Source of the DNA: Gammaproteobacteria bacterium
Lineage (GTDB): Bacteria; Pseudomonadota; Gammaproteobacteria; Pseudomonadales; Azotimanducaceae
DNA: 6,260 nucleotides
Reading direction: 5' to 3'
Assembly (NCBI GenBank): GCA_009839405.1
Contig: VXPR01000061.1
Span: 1-6,260, forward strand
Part shown: positions 1 through 6,260 of the stretch, one piece after another
Layout: the number at the start of each line of letters is the position of its first letter
Position numbering within the stretch: position 1 is the stretch's first letter
Made by a program: the position numbers and the translations under genes
Notes under the pieces: generated by a model
What the model saw: only the letters and a program-made list of their open reading frames with translations
Told to the model about the DNA's origin: nothing
Databases searched by the model: none

Positions 1-233
1 ATCGCGGCCGGCAAGGACGTGGCAGCGTAGAGCGATGGAACACACTCGCCACGCGCATCGTGAATCGGTGCGAATCGCGATCGCCCGCCCCGACAGGCGT
101 TGAAAGCGTTGCCGGCGAATCCAGGCGTGTGTACGCGATGCACCACGGTGCCACCCGCGAGCACGGATATGTTGGGTTCCTCTAGGCTGGCGGGCGGGCT
201 CTGGATGGAGGCATCTGGACCTTCATCATCCAT
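1..233 (-). CDS. RES-domain toxin, N-terminal part (runs off left edge)
   Basis: The frame opens with ATG at 233-231 and stays open for 77 codons to the window edge, so the C-terminal half is missing. After about 26 unstructured residues comes a typical RES N-terminal half: GGTVVHRVH (residues 27-35), AFNACRGGRSRFAPI (43-57, the FNPG/GRFSP region with conserved arginine) and VPSLYAATSLPAA (65-77, the LYAA strand with conserved tyrosine). The conserved Glu and Ser that complete the RES signature would lie beyond the edge. Known RES toxins act on NAD+ (phosphorolysis or hydrolysis) or ADP-ribosylate a host enzyme; applying this here is inference. The start overlaps the antitoxin stop by 8 bases (ATGGATGA), implying translational coupling in one operon. 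Confidence in the family is good. Whether the toxin is intact cannot be judged. Confidence 0.82.
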   Translation of the reverse strand, partial: MDDEGPDASIQSPPASLEEPNISVLAGGTVVHRVHTPGFAGNAFNACRGGRSRFAPIHDARGECVPSLYAATSLPAA

Positions 234-1005
234 GCGCCGGCTCTGCGAGCTGCCGGGCCGCCTCGATGACCTGTTCACCGTCGCCGAGCCGGTCTTGCGG
301 TTCATCGCCATCGAGCCATCCGTTGCCCGAGGCAAACCAGAACGCCTTCTGCCAAGACGTCATCCCAGCGGGGAGGGTTGCCAGCACGTCCTTCACGACA
401 GGATGGGGCGCGCCATCCTGAAACTGAAACACTGGGTAAAGGTCGCGCCCTTGGATGCGCAGGGCGAATGTCTTGCCTTCCTTCTTCCAACGTGAGGCGG
501 GCTCGCTCGGATTGGACGAACGTACGCCCGACATTCCGTGAATCTGCTTTGCGGTGAGCATTCGGGTTTCCTCGAGGTACTCTTGCCGCAGCGCGAAGTT
601 GTCAAGCGCCAAATCGGCGTCTACATCCTGCCGTGGGGCCAAGAGCCGCGTCAGGAGCTGCCTCAGATCCTCACCGGGGTTGACGCGCACAGCCGACTCC
701 GACCATGCGTCACCGAGCTTGTTTAGGCGGTGGACCACATCGGTGAGCGGCCACGACGCACGGATAACGAGCCATTCGTCGTCCCCTGCCGCACTGCCGC
801 CCAACTGGCTACGCAGGCGCTCCGGCAGCGTAGCAACCTCCTCGGAGTCCAATGCACCGCACACAATCGGTTTCGGATCGGCAGCCACATCTGTGCCCTT
901 GCATGATTTACATGATCTTGCAGGCAGAATATCGATTGTCAGGTCAGCCGGCAAGCGGTGTACTCGGTCAAGAATGCCAACGAGGCTCCGCCACCGACGG
1001 ACCAC
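226..1005 (-). CDS. RES-partner antitoxin (Xre/MbcA/ParS-like) with long N-terminal extension
   Basis: The C-terminal part (about residue 135 to the end at 259) matches the antitoxin family encoded next to RES toxins: LTAKQIHGMSG, then SNPSEPASRWKKEG, GRDLYPVFQFQDG, MTSWQKAFWF and GNGWLDGDEPQDRLGD. The first block resembles a small helix-turn-helix and should bind operator DNA. The C-terminal block is the usual toxin-binding region. It would neutralise the RES protein encoded immediately downstream and autorepress the pair (family knowledge, inferred here). The frame can start at TTG 1011, but GTG 1005 is better because GGAGGA at 1017-1012 lies six bases before it. The first 125 or so residues are an addition not expected of the short family members. 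They contain a Cys-x-x-Cys pair (about residues 32 and 35) and a helical stretch, and I cannot name this domain. An internal ATG at 561 would give a product close to the core alone. The esterase stop lies 43 bp upstream on the same strand, so co-transcription is possible. Confidence 0.8.
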   Translation of the reverse strand: MVRRWRSLVGILDRVHRLPADLTIDILPARSCKSCKGTDVAADPKPIVCGALDSEEVATLPERLRSQLGGSAAGDDEWLVIRASWPLTDVVHRLNKLGDAWSESAVRVNPGEDLRQLLTRLLAPRQDVDADLALDNFALRQEYLEETRMLTAKQIHGMSGVRSSNPSEPASRWKKEGKTFALRIQGRDLYPVFQFQDGAPHPVVKDVLATLPAGMTSWQKAFWFASGNGWLDGDEPQDRLGDGEQVIEAARQLAEPAHG

Positions 1006-1011
1006 CGACAA

Positions 1012-1017
1012 TCCTCC
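1012..1017 (-). promoter_or_regulatory. Ribosome binding site of the antitoxin gene
   Basis: GGAGGA reads on the minus strand at 1017-1012. It leaves only zero bases before TTG 1011 but six before GTG 1005, so it favours GTG 1005 as the start. Confidence 0.6.
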
Positions 1018-1048
1018 AAGTCATCATGCCGTTCCCACGTTGCGCCTA

Positions 1049-2643
1049 TTACGAATGTCGACTCTCCCAGATCGCCCGAATGTGAGCGTCCGGGTCGCCA
1101 ACCACTTCGCTGCGCGCGTTCAACATCATCGTCTGACGCCGCTCGACGTCGTACTCGGGCCATTCGGGCAGTCCTGACGCCTCGGGTATGCCTGTGTGAG
1201 CGAACGCTGCCCAGGCGTCGCTGATGCTGTCTGCCAGGGCCTGCGCTTCCGCGACATCGCTCTCGTCTCCTAGGCACGCGCCCAAGGTCGACAGGTTGTT
1301 GAACATGAACGCGGCATCGAAGCCGTGGAACGCGCCGAAGGCACCCTTGAGTCCCTTGGTTTCGTACTCGAACTGGTACATGTAGGTCTTGGCGTTGCTG
1401 GTATCGCTGTGGATTTCGGCGGCTCGGATCGACCGCATGCGGTACAAGGCGTCGGACTGAATGCGCTCGAGCACGGTGTAGCTGTCGCTGTCCGGCAGCT
1501 TCGATTTGTACTCGCCGATCATTGTCTTACGTTCTTTTTTTGTGTTCCCGATGAGGCCGTTGAACAGGCTGTTGCCGATCTGAATGGCCAGCAGCTTGGG
1601 CAACGGCATCGGCAGCACGGCAACCCGCCCATCGTGCCGGCAGTTGCCGATCAGCAGGTCGATGTTGCGCACCCTGGCGTTCGACATGGCCACGAGCACG
1701 TCGTCGGGCATGAACTCCGTGTGGTAGGCGCCCGCGGCGGGTAGGCGAATGCGGCTCATCTCGCCGTACGGTTCACCCCGCCGGTACAGCATGGTCTGCA
1801 TCTTCGAGCCGACGATGACGTCGTTGGACACCTCGGCAAGCGCCTCGACATCACCAACGGGTACCTTCATTGCCTTCAGTACGTCGGGGGTGAACTTGTG
1901 ATGGTCGGCAATGTCGATCATGACGATCGGGCCGCTCATCACCACCGCGCGATGGAACAGGCCTTCGCTTGCGGGGGATGACAGCAAGGCCCAGACGCAC
2001 GTCCCGCCCGCCGATTGGCCGACGACCGTCACGTTGTCCGGATCGCCGCCGAATGGCTCGATGTTGTCCCGAACCCACTGCAACGCCGCGACGACATCCA
2101 TGAACCCGCGATTGCCGACACAGACGTCGTCGTCAAAAGCCCGTCGGCGGCCAGGAAGCCGATCCCGCCCAGGCGGTAGTTGACACTCACGACGACGACG
2201 TTCCCTCGCTTCGCTAGAGCACCGCCGTCGGCGCTGGGGGGACTGCTGCCGCCGCTGGCGAGTCCGCCGCCGTGTATGAAGAAGATCACGGGCCGCTTTT
2301 CGTCCGAAACGGAAGGTTCTGTCGGCGTCCAGACGTTGAGCGAGAGGCAGTCCGGACCGGGTTCGGTCATGCCGCCCAGCATGTCCATCATCGCCGCCCC
2401 CGCCTTGGGCATCAGCCATCCGGGCACGGACGGCACGTTCTGCGGCGCCGACGGACCGAACTGTGTTGCGTCGAAGGTGTCTGCGAGGATCGCAGGCGGC
2501 TTCGGTGCAAGCCAGCGGTTGATGCCTTCAATGGGCGCGGCGTAGGGGATGCCCTTGAAGCTGTAGATGCCATCCGAGAACTGGCCCTGGATCAGGCCAC
2601 CTCCCACAGCAACTGGGTCAAGTGCGGGACCGGATGTGGTCAC
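1049..2643 (-). pseudogene. Type-B carboxylesterase/lipase, one frame break
   Basis: Type-B carboxylesterases hydrolyse carboxylic esters by a Ser-His-acid triad in an alpha/beta hydrolase fold. Here the gene is split over two frames. The first frame (GTG 2643 to about 2140) carries FKGIPYAAP (29-37), the family signature DCLSLNVW (98-105) and the oxyanion-hole HGGG (124-127). The second frame (from about 2135 to the TAA at 1051-1049) carries the nucleophile elbow GQSAGG (Ser codon 2014-2012), a probable acid Asp in CRHDG (codon 1633-1631) and the catalytic His in FHGFDAAFMF (codon 1327-1325). The frames join at TTTT (2138-2135); one extra T would give a continuous 531-residue protein, normal for the family, with triad Ser211, Asp338, His440. 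GTG 2643 is preceded by GAGGAG with six-base spacing. No signal peptide is seen, so it is probably cytoplasmic. Every catalytic element survives, so the break is recent or a sequencing error. The substrate cannot be predicted. Confidence 0.85.
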
Positions 2644-2649
2644 GAGCTA

Positions 2650-2655
2650 CTCCTC
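2650..2655 (-). promoter_or_regulatory. Ribosome binding site of the esterase gene
   Basis: GAGGAG at 2655-2650 on the minus strand, six bases before GTG 2643, supports that start. Confidence 0.65.
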
Positions 2656-2660
2656 GTTCA

Positions 2661-2674
2661 GGCGCTTTGGCGCC
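2661..2674. repeat. Short GC hairpin in esterase leader
   Basis: GGCGC-TTTG-GCGCC is a perfect 5-bp stem with a 4-base loop. It lies just upstream of the esterase ribosome binding site, within its probable leader. It is short, and no T run follows on either strand, so it is unlikely to be a terminator. Confidence 0.3.
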
Positions 2675-3178
2675 GTTCTACCATCAAACGTCCAGCTATC
2701 GCCAATGTGACTACCGCGTGGGAAAGGCAATCGTCCGCGCCAGGCCCGGCTCGCGGTACGTCGTGTAGTAGTGATTCTCGCGACACACAAACATCCCTTC
2801 CTAACGACGTGGGACATCTCCTATGCGGCGCTCGTGGGACCCGGCCTCTCCTTGCCCCTTCTCGACACCGAGCGGATGGGCAACTGCCCAACGGACCGGC
2901 GTTGAATGGAGGGGGGATGATGCGTAGGCAATGTCGCACGGTGTGTAGGGCCGAGCGTTTGTGTGTCGGGACCGCCCGTCGGGGACCCGCCCCGGGATGC
3001 GCCCCTGATTGACCTCGGCGCAGACGGCGCCATGAGCGACCGCGTGACGGCGCTTAAGGACGTGTTCGAACGGCGAGGGCTCTGGCGAAAAACGTCGGTT
3101 TCGAACACGCTACCATGGTTGCGGGGCATGCGGCGTCGATGGACTCGTAGCTCCCGCGTTGCCGATCTCGGGGGGACC
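2675..3178. other. Intergenic region between divergent esterase and transporter genes
   Basis: No convincing gene lies here on either strand. A plus-strand frame from GTG 2963 is open and in phase with the transporter, but its first 72 codons resemble nothing expected at the N-terminus of such a protein. The stretch from about 2995 to 3085 has coding-like composition (for example APLIDLGADGAMSDRVTALK) and could be an old gene remnant. The region must hold the promoters of both flanking genes, but I find no strong -35/-10 pair. TACCAT at 3111-3116 is a possible -10 for the transporter, weak on its own. Confidence 0.5.
3061..3109. promoter_or_regulatory. Inverted repeat with two TTCGAA sites, possible operator
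   Basis: CGTGTTCGAA at 3061-3070 and TTCGAACACG at 3100-3109 form perfect 10-bp inverted arms 29 bases apart, and each contains the palindrome TTCGAA. The right arm lies just before the -10-like TACCAT (3111-3116), about 70 bp upstream of the transporter start. Drug-efflux genes are often controlled by dimeric repressors binding such repeats, so an operator role is plausible. No regulator is encoded in the window, so this is inference. Confidence 0.4.
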
Positions 3179-4762
3179 ATGGCCGACGATTTCGAGAAGA
3201 TCCGCAGGAGGCTCCGGCTCGCTGTCGTCGGAATGGCGCTGGGCATGTTCCTGGCGGTTCTGAGCCAGACCGTCGTTGCCACCGCGATGCCGGCGATCAT
3301 CGTCGAACTGGGTGGATTCGGCCGTTACGCCTGGGTGGCCACGGCCTACTTGGTCGCGGCCACCGTAACGATGCCCATCGCGGGACGCATCGCCGACATC
3401 TATGGCTGCAAGCGCGTGCTGCTCGCGGGGATCGGCCTGTTCACCGTCGCGTCGATCCCGGCCGGCATGAGCCAGACGTTGAATGAACTGGTGGCGTACC
3501 GTGCGCTCCAGGGGATCGGCGGCGGGGTGGTCATGATCGGCAGCCTGGTCGGCATGGCCCAGTTGTTCCCACCCCAACGGCGCGCCCGCTACCAGGCGTT
3601 GGTAGCCATGGTCTACGCCCTGGCCTCGGTGCTGGGGCCCGCTTTGGGCGGGTTCATCACGGATGGAGTCGGGTGGAGCTGGGTGTTCCTGATGAACGTC
3701 CCGCTGGGCGCGATCGTCCTGGCGGTCGTGGTTCGGACCCTTCCGAATCTCCAGGCGGGGACCGATGTCAGCAGGCCGGACTACATCGGGATGGTGCTGT
3801 TGGTGCTCGCCGTGATGCCGCTGATGTTCGCCCTGTCGTCGGGCGGCGTCCTGTTCGACTGGCTCTCTTGGCAGATTGTCGTCTGCCTAGCATTCGGGGC
3901 AGTCATGACTGCGGTTCTGATCACCATGGAAATGCGCACCGAGAGCCCGATCCTGACCGTGGACATCTACCGCATCCGAGGTGTGCCAGTGTCGTTGGCG
4001 GCGTCGGTCCTGACCGGATTCGGGTTCTACGCGGCGCTGTTGTTCGTGCCCCTATTGCTGTTCAGCGCGAGCGGCATGTCCGCCAGCGCAGCCGGGAGCC
4101 ACCTGACGCCGATGCTGCTTGGCATGGTGGTCGGCGCGGTCGTCATGGGGCGTCGGCTTTCGCGGGGCAAGGGAACCCACCGGAGGTTGGCCTTGACGAG
4201 TACGGGACTCGCCATCGTCGGGCTGTTCCTGATGTCCACCGTGAGCGAGGGGGCGAGCATTCTTGCGACCGACGGGACAATCGTGCTGGTCGGGCTCGGA
4301 CTCGGTGGGATGCTGGCCACTTTCGGTTCGGCGGTGCAGGGTGCCGTACCACCAAACATGCTCGGCGCGGCGACCTCGTCGTTGTCGTTCTACCGCTCGG
4401 TAGGCGGCATGTTGGGCGTCACGGCCGCGGGCGCGGTGCTGACGAACCGACTTCGGGAGCGTCTCTCGGACGCAGTGTCCTTCGATGCGTCGTCGCCAGG
4501 CACTTCCGCGGCGTTGCCGCCGAACTGGCTCGGCAACGTCCAGTTGGATCCACGATCGGTATCGGATGACCAGACGGAGATCGTTGCCGAGCTTGCGCGA
4601 TCGGGTCTCGATCCGCCAGTCGCCGAAGCGTTGGCCGAGGCGTTCCCCTCCGCCCTCACGGGTGCCATCGGGGAGGTCTTCCTAGTCACCGCGGCGGTCG
4701 TGGTGCTCGCGTTCGGGCTGTCGCTGTTCTTGCGTTCGCAGAACGAGGAAGAGACCGGGTAG
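3179..4762 (+). CDS. MFS drug:H+ antiporter, DHA2 (EmrB/QacA) family, 14 TM helices
   Basis: This 527-residue inner-membrane protein should export small hydrophobic or cationic compounds in exchange for protons. TM1 (about residues 14-40) ends in the LSQTVVATAMP motif. Motif A, GRIADIYGCKR, spans 69-79 between TM2 and TM3, motif B RALQGIGGG is in TM4 (108-116), and the antiporter motif C LGPALGG is in TM5 (152-158). Further hydrophobic segments follow to about 518, with a hydrophilic loop (about 425-490) before the last helix; length and layout fit DHA2. The family usually has Asp in TM1 (LDxT), and here Ser29 takes its place, which could affect coupling or substrate choice. I start at ATG 3179, preceded by GGGGGG at 3170-3175, because this puts the usual short basic N-terminus (DFEKIRRRLR) before TM1. 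The frame is open back to GTG 2963. The substrate is unknown. No partner fusion protein or regulator is adjacent, and the gene is convergent with the next. Confidence 0.9.
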   Translation: MADDFEKIRRRLRLAVVGMALGMFLAVLSQTVVATAMPAIIVELGGFGRYAWVATAYLVAATVTMPIAGRIADIYGCKRVLLAGIGLFTVASIPAGMSQTLNELVAYRALQGIGGGVVMIGSLVGMAQLFPPQRRARYQALVAMVYALASVLGPALGGFITDGVGWSWVFLMNVPLGAIVLAVVVRTLPNLQAGTDVSRPDYIGMVLLVLAVMPLMFALSSGGVLFDWLSWQIVVCLAFGAVMTAVLITMEMRTESPILTVDIYRIRGVPVSLAASVLTGFGFYAALLFVPLLLFSASGMSASAAGSHLTPMLLGMVVGAVVMGRRLSRGKGTHRRLALTSTGLAIVGLFLMSTVSEGASILATDGTIVLVGLGLGGMLATFGSAVQGAVPPNMLGAATSSLSFYRSVGGMLGVTAAGAVLTNRLRERLSDAVSFDASSPGTSAALPPNWLGNVQLDPRSVSDDQTEIVAELARSGLDPPVAEALAEAFPSALTGAIGEVFLVTAAVVVLAFGLSLFLRSQNEEETG

Positions 4763-4807
4763 TGTCCGCAGTCGAGGCTGTTTAAAGGCTACCAGGAACT
4801 GCCTTGT

Positions 4808-5269
4808 TCACCTTGGCGGTTGCGCATGGTGCTTCGCTAGGTACCGATCCAGGGCGTTGGCAAAGTGCTGCACTTCCTTCCTGCCCAGAGCACTGGGTCC
4901 ACCGGACACCGCGCCGACACTGCGCAACTCGTCCATCATGTCGCGTCGTTGCAGGTAGTCACGCACGTTTTCGCGGGTGTACATCTTGCCGCGCGGGTTG
5001 AGGGCCGCGCCGCCCTTCGCAACGACCTCGGCGGCGAGCGGCACGTCGCCAGTGATGACCAGGTCGCCTGATGCCATTCGCTCGACAATGGTGTGATCAG
5101 CCACGTCGAAACCCGCTGCCACCTGCAGCGACTCGACCACGCGCGATGGCGGCGTTCGCACGAATTGGTTGGCCACGAGGATCGTACGAACCTGCACGCG
5201 CTCCGCAGCCCGGAACAATACCTCCTTGATGGCATTGGGACACGCGTCGGCATCGACCCAGATTCTCAC
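4808..5269 (-). CDS. yaiI: YaiI/YqxD family protein (UPF0178, DUF188)
   Basis: This is a complete 153-residue member of a widespread, poorly characterised family with a PIN/NYN-like fold; a nuclease role is suspected for such folds but not established here. Family blocks are all present: WVDADACP (residues 4-11) with the acidic pair Asp6 and Asp8, ILVANQ near 30, ITGDVPLAAEVVAKGG near 75-90, ALNPRGKMYT, the LQRRDMMDELRSVGA helix, and the C-terminal HFANALDRYL. The usual length is about 150 residues. I choose GTG 5269 (then Arg-Ile-Trp), with GGAG of GGAGAGG (5279-5273) six bases upstream. The frame is open to 5323, but those extra residues are not family-like. It converges on the transporter gene with a 45-bp gap in which I see no terminator hairpin. 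The protein should be cytoplasmic. Confidence 0.92.
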   Translation of the reverse strand: MRIWVDADACPNAIKEVLFRAAERVQVRTILVANQFVRTPPSRVVESLQVAAGFDVADHTIVERMASGDLVITGDVPLAAEVVAKGGAALNPRGKMYTRENVRDYLQRRDMMDELRSVGAVSGGPSALGRKEVQHFANALDRYLAKHHAQPPR

Positions 5270-5471
5270 AATCCTCTCCAGATTGGTTGCACCGCCACAA
5301 GAAGGGACTTCCCGACACAGCAAACATTTCGTCCCACACCCGCGGAGGCGATCTCTTGCAGTGCAGGTCCGGACAGGCTAGGCGTACGGGGAGGATTCGG
5401 CATCGGGAAACCGAGCATTGACACTGGTTCCCGTGCGTGGCGTTCCCTTCAGGGGCAGGCGTTGCCAACAG

Positions 5472-5496
5472 TATAGGAGATTGTCCTGCTCCTATA
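5472..5496. repeat. Perfect 8-bp inverted repeat
   Basis: TATAGGAG (5472-5479) and CTCCTATA (5489-5496) flank a 9-base loop. The repeat lies about 30 bases beyond the stop of the RES remnant and upstream of the yaiI-type gene, in the 257-bp gap between them. It could be a hairpin after the remnant or an operator. No U-rich tail is present on either strand. Confidence 0.4.
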
Positions 5497-5526
5497 TGGG
5501 AAATGCTTGTATGTCGGGACCGCGCG

Positions 5527-5784
5527 CTAATCGGTAATCACTACTCCCGCTCGCTCCCCGGCCTCTCGCACGTCTCGAAGAAACGAGGCGTCCGCGCCGT
5601 CGCGGACACTGACGGCTTGGAGGTCGGCTTCCGTCGTGCGGCCACCGAAGAACAGCATTGCCGCATCCGGATCGCATCGTCGCGACGTCCAGATCAAGCC
5701 GTCCACGTCCTCGAATTGATCGTGAGTTGCCTTGGCCCAGAGCGCAGTGGCCGCGTACTGCGTGGGCGGCCCCCAGACGCAAAC
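5527..5784 (-). pseudogene. C-terminal half of a second RES-domain protein
   Basis: One minus-strand frame, open from about 5833 to the TAG at 5529-5527, has no start codon before the domain begins. It encodes TQYAATALWAKATHDQFE, then VDGLIWTSRRCDPDAAMLFF, GGRTTEADLQAV and a final helix ending VVITD. This is the usual second half of a RES domain: the Y-x-x-T-x-x-WA helix, the dGLiWtSR strand with its conserved Ser, and the LFG-x-R strand. The first half, with the catalytic Arg and Tyr, is not found in any frame upstream. It is therefore a 5'-truncated remnant, or the end of a gene broken by a frame loss at TTT 5783-5781. It is not a copy of the RES protein at the left edge in the overlapping part, since each shows the opposite half of the domain. 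Confidence 0.68.
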
Positions 5785-6149
5785 TCGTCGGTTGGCCGGT
5801 AGCCGAATGTCTGCGTGCCGACGTGCCAGTCAACCCCGGTGTGCAGGTCTCGGTCGAGCACGAAGCCCTGCTCGAAGGTGAAGAACAGGTCGCGCCCAAC
5901 CAGTTGCGTCAACGCCTTCTGAAAGTAAGGGCGTTCCAACCTCGTTCGCGCAAGCTCGCACCATGGGAACACCATAGGAAACACGGACCCGAACCGCATC
6001 ACCTCAATTGGGGATTCTTGCGACCTCGCCACATCCCCAAAAGCAAGCGGCGTAAGGGAAAGGCGTGTCCCGTCCCGCGCCGAATCCGGAGGGGCCTTTT
6101 GGGGCGAAGACGTTTCGCCCGCCAGTAGCGAGTCCAGAAAGACGAACAT
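5694..6149 (-). CDS. Unrecognised protein, probably broken at its 3' end
   Basis: The frame runs from ATG 6149 to a TGA at 5694 (151 residues). Codons to about 5781 favour G or C in third position and give a protein-like composition, with blocks such as YFQKALTQLVGRDLFFTF and TGVDWHVGTQTFGYRPTDEF. The last 28 or so residues are poor in character and overlap the RES remnant in another frame, so real coding probably ends or shifts near 5781. Adding one T at TTT 5783-5781 would join it to the remnant as a protein of about 208 residues. That matches RES toxins in length, but the N-terminal 123 residues show no RES motifs. The WHVGTQTFGY block faintly recalls phytanoyl-CoA dioxygenase-like enzymes; I do not assign that. 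The start is uncertain: the AGGA before ATG is too close, and the frame is open upstream to 6231 with coding-like residues LETQDIDLKQD. Confidence 0.45.
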   Translation of the reverse strand: MFVFLDSLLAGETSSPQKAPPDSARDGTRLSLTPLAFGDVARSQESPIEVMRFGSVFPMVFPWCELARTRLERPYFQKALTQLVGRDLFFTFEQGFVLDRDLHTGVDWHVGTQTFGYRPTDEFASGGRPRSTRPLRSGPRQLTINSRTWTA

Positions 6150-6174
6150 ATCCTGTTTTAAATCAATATCTTGA

Positions 6175-6260
6175 GTTTCCAGTCCCGTCCCGGCGCGCCT
6201 TGGCGGGTTCTCGCCGCACCGCCTGGCGAACTACTGCCTCGACCTCGCCGACATGCTCGG
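6175..6260 (+). other. Coding-looking open frame at right edge, no start seen
   Basis: After a TGA at 6172-6174, a plus-strand frame stays open to the edge and nearly all its third positions are G or C. It reads GGFSPHRLANYCLDLADMLG at the end. No ATG, GTG or TTG lies in frame before the final Met. It may be a gene fragment cut at a junction near 6175, or chance. The helix faintly recalls the anticodon-binding end of arginyl-tRNA synthetases, too short to trust. Confidence 0.2.

Noticed and set aside
2130..2145. Programmed ribosomal frameshift in the esterase
   Set aside because: The site GGGCTTTTGAC has no X-XXY-YYZ slippery heptamer and no obvious stimulatory structure; a single lost T explains it better.
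2272..3012. Long plus-strand open frame of 246 codons
   Set aside because: Most of it is antisense to the esterase, its composition is Arg/Pro/His rich, and it crosses the esterase start region; it is a shadow frame.
3673..4569. Plus-strand open frame of 298 codons
   Set aside because: It lies wholly inside the transporter gene in another frame and is rich in Arg and Gly without any domain; GC-rich shadow.
4763..4807. Terminator between the convergent transporter and yaiI-type genes
   Set aside because: No stable hairpin with a T run can be drawn in this 45-bp gap.
5415..5445. Promoter with a perfect TTGACA on the plus strand
   Set aside because: No -10 like hexamer lies 16-18 bases downstream, and no plus-strand gene follows.
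5097..5468. Minus-strand open frame upstream of the yaiI-type gene
   Set aside because: It overlaps the clear family gene in another frame and its unique part has many Cys and Arg with no motif or ribosome binding site.
2964..5523. Repeat TGTCGGGACCGC occurring near 2964 and near 5512
   Set aside because: A 12-base match is expected by chance in a GC-rich window of this size and the flanks do not match.

Overview
The window is GC-rich and uses GTG starts behind clear purine-rich ribosome binding sites. This points to a high-GC bacterium; an actinobacterium is possible, but the sequence does not settle the phylum. There is no rRNA, tRNA, CRISPR array or recognisable insertion sequence.

Left part (1-2643, all minus strand). 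Reading right to left, this block holds a type-B carboxylesterase gene (2643 to 1049) broken by one frame loss, a two-gene toxin-antitoxin module, and the window edge. The module's antitoxin (1005 to 226) has the core of the RES-partner family behind a long N-terminal extension. Its stop overlaps the start of a RES-domain toxin gene (233 to the edge), of which only the first 77 codons are present. The toxin is easy to miss because its frame runs off the window. A RES toxin would deplete NAD+ or modify a host protein, and the antitoxin would bind it and repress the operon.

Middle (2644-4762). About 535 bp without a convincing gene separate the esterase from a divergently oriented 14-helix DHA2/EmrB-type drug:H+ antiporter gene (3179-4762). 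This gap carries a perfect 10-bp inverted repeat centred on two TTCGAA sites, a plausible operator in front of the transporter. No regulator gene is present here.

Right part (4808-6260). Convergent with the transporter is a complete gene of the YaiI/YqxD (UPF0178, DUF188) family. Beyond it lies a decayed stretch: the C-terminal half of a second RES-domain protein (5784 to 5527) in one frame, joined to an unrecognised reading frame (6149 to about 5781) in another. At the extreme right edge a plus-strand frame looks coding but has no visible start.

Two frame breaks, in the esterase and at the second RES remnant, have the same sign, and each is repaired by adding one T to a short T run on the minus strand. 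They may be true decay or assembly indels. Overall this looks like an accessory region with two RES traces flanking export, esterase and housekeeping-type genes. I do not see a clearly new multi-gene system.
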